NCBI GenBank assembly: GCA_004154925.1
Contig: QJNS01000001.1
Span: 558,001-622,000, forward strand
DNA from: Monosporascus cannonballus
Taxonomy: Eukaryota > Ascomycota > Sordariomycetes > Xylariales
Direction: 5' to 3'
Length of the DNA stretch: 64,000 nucleotides
Positions 58,390 to 64,000 of the stretch are shown piece after piece. Both the position numbers and the translations under genes were made by a program. A model generated the notes under the pieces. The model was not told where the DNA came from, searched no databases, and was given only the letters and a program-made list of their open reading frames with translations. Position 1 is the first letter of the stretch. Every line of letters starts with the position of its first letter.

Positions 58390-59005
58390 ATATCGGGTCG
58401 TATTGCTAAAAATCGTCGTTAGGTTTTTTTTTTACCATTCGTCGGCAAAACCAGTTTTTCATTTTTGACGATTTTAGTTTTGAAGTAATGCCGTGTTTTT
58501 TGTGTTTTTTTAAAGGTTGGAAATGCGAAATGATGGAAAATATTTTAAAATGCAAAATTTACCTTAAACGTAGATATCTTTTTAATAGGACCGGTATTCC
58601 TTTTTTTTGTTTAGAAAATATTCGCGTTAAGAATTAACGTTTGAAGCGAAAGGAGATTTTTAAAAAGGAACGTCTTTTGGAATTGCCAAAACGTTATTAA
58701 TAGGAAATAAATCAAGTTGTTACGCGTTTGATTTGTTTTCGGAAATAAAAGGATTTTTTCGTTCGAAAGGGATAAAAATGGTGCAACGGGAATTGAAATC
58801 GTTCCAAAAGCTAGAGGAGCAAGAATGTTAGGAGTAGGCCATTGCTGAGGCTTTTATGGCCGTATTGGTTCTTTTTGCTAGTTCCGTGGATTGGTCTGGT
58901 GTCGGCGATACCGATTGGTCCGTTGAGAATACCGATTGGGATGCGATTATTTTTAGTGGTTCCGTAATTGTTAGTGAAAAAATTTTAATAAACGTTGGAC
59001 GCTAA
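58390..59005 (+). pseudogene. Antisense ORF of Gypsy copy E (best-preserved Cys cluster)
   Basis: The start ATG is now ATA (I-SGRIAKNRR), with a frame change before FSFEVMPCFLCFFKGWKC, EMMENILKCKIYLKR, then NRTGIPFF. Cysteines 1-4 of the C-X2-C-X6-C-X8-C-X2-C-X6-C pattern are present, the fifth is Tyr and the sixth is lost. A charged helix follows (RLKRKEIFKKERLLELPKRY, then LICFRK-KDFFVRKG) and then an acidic, Trp/Asp-rich tail after more frame changes. The stop TAA at 59003 is the family's. Length would be near 200 residues. Confidence 0.72.
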
Positions 59006-61086
59006 TAAGATTTTTGGCGGCTTCCCAGGTGTTTTTGGAGTTTGGATACTTTTTCCATTTAATTAGGTACTGAGCAAGTCCGTTTTATTTTTGCATATCT
59101 AGGATTTTTTTTATTTCATATATTTGTTTGTTTTCCATTTTTATATTATTTTGTGTTGTATATATTTTGATTGTATCTGTTGTTGATTTGAGTAAAGAAA
59201 TGTAAAAGATTAAATGGAGTTTGATTTTTGGTAAAAGTTTTAATTGGTAATTGTGTTTTGACATTTTCTTGGCGATTTTATATAGATCTATATATGTAAA
59301 ATCGAGTTTTTTGTTAGGTCGTTTTATTTAAAAATTTTTGGTATCGAAAAAAAACATTTTTTTGACCGTTAATTTTTTTTAATTTCTTTTGGTTATAATA
59401 TTTATTTATTTGATTCGGTGCGAATTCCAATTTTGTTTTTATTTCCTGATAGAGTTATTATAATTATTTTAATGTAAAAATTATTTTGATATTAATTGGA
59501 TTATTGTTGCGTATTTTTTTTATAAACTTTTAAGGTAAAACTAAAGTTTGTATTTGCAGGTATTATTTTGATATTTTTATAGTAATTAGTGTTATAGGCT
59601 AATTGTGCGATCGGTAATTTTTTAACTTAATTATTTTGTTCATAATTAATGTAATATCGTAAGTAGGTTTTTAAGGTTTGATTTATTCGTTTTGTTTATT
59701 TATTTGTCTAAGGTTTGAAAACGTTAGAAAATTTATGGTTTAGGCCGATTAAGTTTATATGGTTTTGTTAAAATTTAAATATAAATGTTCATTTTTTGAT
59801 TAAGATAGTTTCCATAAGGAATTCGTATATGTTAAAAATATGTCTGAAAAAATGTATACCATTTATTTGGCGTTTGTGTTTTCGTAATATAGTAAAAAAT
59901 AAAAGAAATTTCGTGAATCGATCGACGATTACAAAAATGTTATCGTAATGTATTTTTGTAACTGGATATTTTGATATAGGAAGTTTGGTAATAAAATCGA
60001 ATGTGATTAAATACTATAGTCGTTTTGCGACTGGTAATAGTTATAATTCTCCGTATAATTTATGTTATCACAATTTTGTTTTGGCGTAAATATCGTATTA
60101 CCGTATGACTTTTTATATTATTAATTTTATTTTAAGAAAGAAATATGTACGTTAAAGCTTTTTTCGGGTTTTATAAATCCTTACATATTTATATAACTGA
60201 TGTTCGTATATCATTTGTACTGGATCTTTTTGGTATTCTTTTGATATTTATATTTTGTTCGTTTTTTAGTTTTTTGGGAGATCGTTATTATATTATTGAA
60301 TTTTTTAATATATATTATTAGGCATTGTCCAAATTGTCGCAATTTGTCGTAAGCGTAAATATCCTTTTATGATGGTATCGAAAATTGTATAGTTAACCTT
60401 AATCAATTCTTTTCGAAGTTCGATCGTTTGCTTAGCGCATTTGTTTTACTATTTTTAAGCCTTTTGTATGGATAATAACGAAATCAAAATTCGTTAATTT
60501 TTTTGCGTAACGAAATTATCGTTTTATAAATTCCTTGATTAAGGTAAATTAGGAAAAATTTTAATAATCTATGTAAACCTTAATCTGATGTAAGTTTCCC
60601 TTTAAGAAGTACCTAAACCTTCAAAATACCATAATAATGGCCATAAATTCCTTATATAGAATACCGTAATTAAATTTGGTTTTTTTAATTTGTACGAAAA
60701 TAATATAATAAGGTACAATCTATTTTAATTATTTCGTTATCCGATTATTACGCTTAATGCGTAATCCGAAATATCGGTTTTTAATTTAACGAGATGGTTT
60801 AGATTATATATAATTAGTATTGGTTCATTGGTAATTGCATTTTTGATATTTTAAAATGTTTTTTTCGTTTTTGACGTTTATTTGAACTTTTTTTTCGTAA
60901 AGTTTATTAAGAGTATAGCTATTTTGCTAAAGTTTCGAATAAATTTCCTGTAGTAATTAGCGAATTTAAAAAATATTTATACCTTTTTAACCGTTATTGG
61001 TATTTGTTATTTTGTAACTATAGCGATTTTTTTGGGTTTCTCTTAATATGTCTGAGGGTATTAATATGTTCTAAATATTTTATCTC

Positions 61087-61338
61087 CTATATATGGAATT
61101 CATTTTTTTCTGCATTAATAAATAGCCTTGCGTTTTGTAAAGTTTGAAAAATTTTATGAACGTATTTTGTATATGTTTTTTCTGTTTCCGAAAAAATAAG
61201 AATATCGTTAAGATAGCAAACGACGAAAATATTAAGATATTTTCGTAATACGTAATTTATTATCTGTTGAAAAATTACTGGTAAGTTCGTAAATCTTATT
61301 AGTATAATTAAATACTTAAATAATTCGTATTTCGTCAT
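61087..61338 (-). pseudogene. Reverse transcriptase fragment of Gypsy copy E
   Basis: An 83-codon open stretch of the RT domain: LPVIFQQIINYVLRKYLNIF, then VVCYLNDILIFSETEKTY, then HKIFQTLQNARLFINAEKNEF. This is the palm region with the YxDD box as YLND (catalytic Asp to Asn) and the following segment of Ty3/Gypsy RTs (normally L...L..L...KCEF). RIP destroyed the flanks. Confidence 0.9.
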
Positions 61339-62294
61339 AAAAGCTGTTTTTTATTTATGTTTTTTTTATTTTAATAAGGTTATATCCATTTTTAAGATTA
61401 AGTGCTATAAATTATTTGGTTTTATGAAGTCGGTTTTTTATTTCCGTTATTAGGGGTAATGGGGTTTGATTTTTGATACTAACGTTATTTAGTTATTAAT
61501 AATCAATTATAAGTCGTAATTTTTCTTTTTCTTTTGGTACGAAAAATATTGGATATTTTGTTGGTGATTTTGAAAGTCGAATCTATCCTTTTTGTAGCCG
61601 AATTTTCATATATTTTTAAATGTACGTAATTCGTTTCCGTTAAGATTATAAATAGGGTAAAACTTTGTCGAAGATCTCTTTTAAGGATTATTTTATGGTT
61701 TTATTCGCTGTATTTTGGTAGTTTCGTATCCAGCTCCTTTTTAAAGAGCTATTCGTATTTGTAATTTTATGGTAGTATATTGGTTAGACTTTCTGATTCC
61801 TGAGGTTATTGTTGTTTTAGATCGTTATTTAGTTGTTTTAATTTCGCTTTGATGGTAATAATGATGTGTCGTATTTTTCTTTAATATTTATTTTCTTTTA
61901 TATTTTGTTCCTTTTGGTAGTAAGGTTTTTGTCGTATTTTTATGCCTATATTTGTTGTTATTATCGAACGAATGTTAAGATCTTAATTTCTTTTTTGTCT
62001 ATTAATGGGGTATAAGGTAAATTTTACCTAGTTAGTTCTTTTATTAATTAAGTTTTCGTATTGGCGTATTTATGGTAATCTTAAGATTATATTGTAGTTC
62101 CTAAATGGAACGATATCGAAATTAATTATTTAGTATCGTCCTTTGCTAAAAATCTCGAAATAATTAATTTTACGTTTAATTTTCTTATTATTATAAGCGA
62201 ATTGCTAACTTTCGGTATTTATTGTTGTATAAGGTTGTAATTGTGTTTCCATAGTAATTTGAGTTCGTTAATTATATTTGGTGTAATGTAATTT

Positions 62295-62658
62295 TGTTAC
62301 GACCTGACAAGCCACGGCCTCCAGGAACGGTCGCAACGGAAAAGGCCAAGAAAACTATGTGGATCAGGTTACGTAATGGATCACCAATTCACTGGTGGTA
62401 AATTAGTAAGCCGGATTACCAACTTATTGGTCGTGATCCAGCTTACGGAATAAGGATATATACGTTTATTATTTCCATAATTTAAATAACTTTAGTTTAT
62501 AATATTTATTAATATTAATCGTTTGTAATAAGGTATTTGCGGTATTAAGAGATGTAATACGTTCCGATATTTATTACTTAAATTCTTACGATATTTCTGC
62601 TAATATAAACCCGCTAACTTAAGGTTTAATAATTGGTTAAACCGTATAAGCCGTTATA
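62295..62658 (+). repeat. 5' LTR of Gypsy copy G (U3 type beta)
   Basis: 364 bp. Shorter than the other beta LTRs because it carries about two, not three, copies of the ACTTACTGGTGG unit. Confidence 0.88.
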
Positions 62659-62799
62659 TGTTATAAATTTTTATTTAATAATATTGTTAAAATATTAACC
62701 AGCGTTTAAGGAATCCTTATTTAATAATTTTAGGCTCGAATTCGGAAGCTGGAAAAAAAGTTCGACAATTTAGGGCTACGTTACCTGCCTAACCCTTTT

Positions 62800-63944
62800 T
62801 CGCTCGTATAAAGCCAAAAAAGCCGGAATCTTACGATAAAAAAGGTAATTTTTAAACCTTTTTGATTTAGGCATAAATTTACCTTTGTTTCTTGGATTTT
62901 AGGAACTTAACGGATATGGTTTTAATAATAAAAATATGCCTAATAAAAAATACGATTAATTAGTTTAAACCTATTATAAGAAATTGTCTAAAAATAAGAA
63001 AACCGGATAAGGAGAATTTTATTAATAAGATTTTTTTACTTTATACCAATTTCGAAAACAAAATGCGCGATAATTTCGGTAATCCGGATAAAAAACGATT
63101 TAGTGTATAATAATTTTTATATTTTTAATAAAAAAAATATACGTCTAAGTATGCCGTAACTTTTAAAAGTTTCGCGGCCGAAGCCAGATAAGGAAATAAC
63201 GAAACCGATATTTTTATCGATATATTTTATAAAAAATTAAAAGATAATATATAGAAATAAAGTTATTTATATTAAATAATTAATTGCTTAAAATTAATAT
63301 ATTATAAAAATAAATAAAATTAATAATCGATAATTTAAAAGATAATAAGAAAAAAAAAGGGCAATATGTTTTATATTTGAAATATAATAAGTTTAATTAA
63401 GGGGAAAAAAACGTACTTTTTACTTTTTATGAAACGACATTAGGATTTATGGAATTTGATATTAGTTATAAATAAAAGTAAAGCCAGATTAAATGTTTTA
63501 ATTATAGCAAAATAGGATATAAGGCCTCTAAATATCAAAACCCTAAGAAGTTACGGCAAAATAACTGGACCCCTATACCGGAAGAACAGTCCAGGAATAA
63601 TTAAAATAATAATAATAAAGTTATTAACAAAATCCAAGCCAAATATGTATCAGATTTACGACAAAAAATCTAATAAAGATTATTACGATAAAAGATTTAA
63701 CGAAAAATGCGAAAAACCAGAAAGCTGGCTTAGCAAATATTGCGAACATAATAAGAAATATTATAAGGATAATTACGTAAATACCAGAACTGGACAGAAA
63801 AAGTTTATCCCAGAACCCCTGATCGATACGGCAGAATGCATATTATATATTGTCGGCGACAGAAATATCCTAATTACGAAAAATAAAAGTAATATACTTA
63901 TAAACGAATTACCCGTATGTATTACGAAAAATTCAATTTTTTAA
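62800..63944 (+). pseudogene. Gag relic of Gypsy copy G
   Basis: Capsid-like text near 62870-63110 (FENKMRDNFGNPDKKR, with frame interruptions) and the knuckle region near 63495-63560. 63645-63944 is open for 99 codons: a Lys/Tyr-rich linker (YDKKSNKDYYDKRFNEKCEK) that joins gag to protease in this family. The segment ILYIVGDRNILITKN lies near its end. The same linker can be read in copy A at 3410-3183 (minus). Confidence 0.7.
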
Positions 63945-64000
63945 ATCGTACCGGAAATAATAAAAATAATAAGTAATAATATCGATATTTTCGAACCATA

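Larger units (their letters stand above)
57941..62294 (-). mobile_element. Ty3/Gypsy chromovirus copy E, interrupted at its 5' side
   Basis: The 3' LTR 57941-58317 (377 bp, U3 type delta) begins TGTGACGGCT and ends GTCGTAATA. Then come the polypurine-tract complement, the antisense frame, chromodomain (about 59170-59010), integrase (about 59190-60250), RNase H, RT (about 60950-61850) and protease (about 62200-62290). Gypsy G is inserted at 62294/62295. This copy keeps more G than A or B on the plus strand, so it is less RIP-altered. Confidence 0.88.
62295..64000 (+). mobile_element. Ty3/Gypsy copy G, 5' part, continues beyond the window
   Basis: The 5' LTR 62295-62658 starts TGTTACGACC and ends CCGTTATA. 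U3 type beta has a reduced number of ~35-bp units. Leader and gag follow. Inserted into the protease region of copy E in opposite orientation. Confidence 0.9.

Overview
The window looks like an AT-rich, repeat-filled compartment of a filamentous ascomycete (Pezizomycotina) nuclear genome. The evidence is short GT-AG introns of 47-78 nt in the intact genes, chromodomain Ty3/Gypsy elements, Ty1/Copia elements, a Fot1/pogo transposase relic, and the mutation pattern of repeat-induced point mutation (RIP). Nearly every repeat is riddled with C-to-T and G-to-A changes: Trp and Gln codons have become stops, and Cys has become Tyr. About 54 kb is transposon graveyard. One balanced-composition island, about 26.26-34.18 kb (with a sliver at 13.1-13.7 kb split off by an insertion), carries the only intact genes.

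Layout. 1-4807: 5' part of a minus-strand Gypsy. 4808-5743: 3' end of a plus-strand Gypsy. 5921-12637: complete minus-strand Gypsy nested in the leader of another minus-strand Gypsy (5744-5920 and 12638-13091). 13092-13699: island sliver. 13700-26253: complete Copia (341-bp LTRs, target duplication ACATA) whose 3' LTR was hit by a complete plus-strand Gypsy at 19418-26148 (target duplication TGAAT). 26259-34112: island with a solo LTR, a deleted Tc1/mariner element with TA duplication, an 8-exon CorA-like membrane protein gene, gene remnants, an intact two-exon gene of unknown function on the minus strand, a solo Copia-type LTR, a tandem array of long palindromes and a truncated nucleoside-hydrolase-like pseudogene. 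34113-34421: 5' LTR of a second Copia-like element. 34422-42899: minus-strand Gypsy whose LTR was split by a complete plus-strand Gypsy (34552-41228, target duplication AGAAG). 42900-48661: older, more decayed plus-strand Gypsy with an unassigned insert. 48662-56200: very AT-rich relics. 56490-57940: Fot1/pogo transposase relic. 57941-62294 and 62295-64000: two more Gypsy copies, the second inserted in the first.

The most interesting signal is in the Gypsy family. Between the end of pol (chromodomain) and the 3' LTR lies an extra reading frame on the antisense strand, kept in copies with different LTR U3 regions. It has the spacing C-X2-C-X6-C-X8-C-X2-C-X6-C of a fungal Zn2Cys6 cluster followed by a heptad-like basic helix. 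In two copies all six cysteine positions are tyrosine, as expected if RIP turned TGY into TAY. The family also swaps U3 modules: at least four unrelated U3 sequences share the same R-U5 and pol.

Limits: RIP has removed most open frames, so domain limits inside elements are approximate. Family assignments rest on motifs recognised by eye, with no database search.
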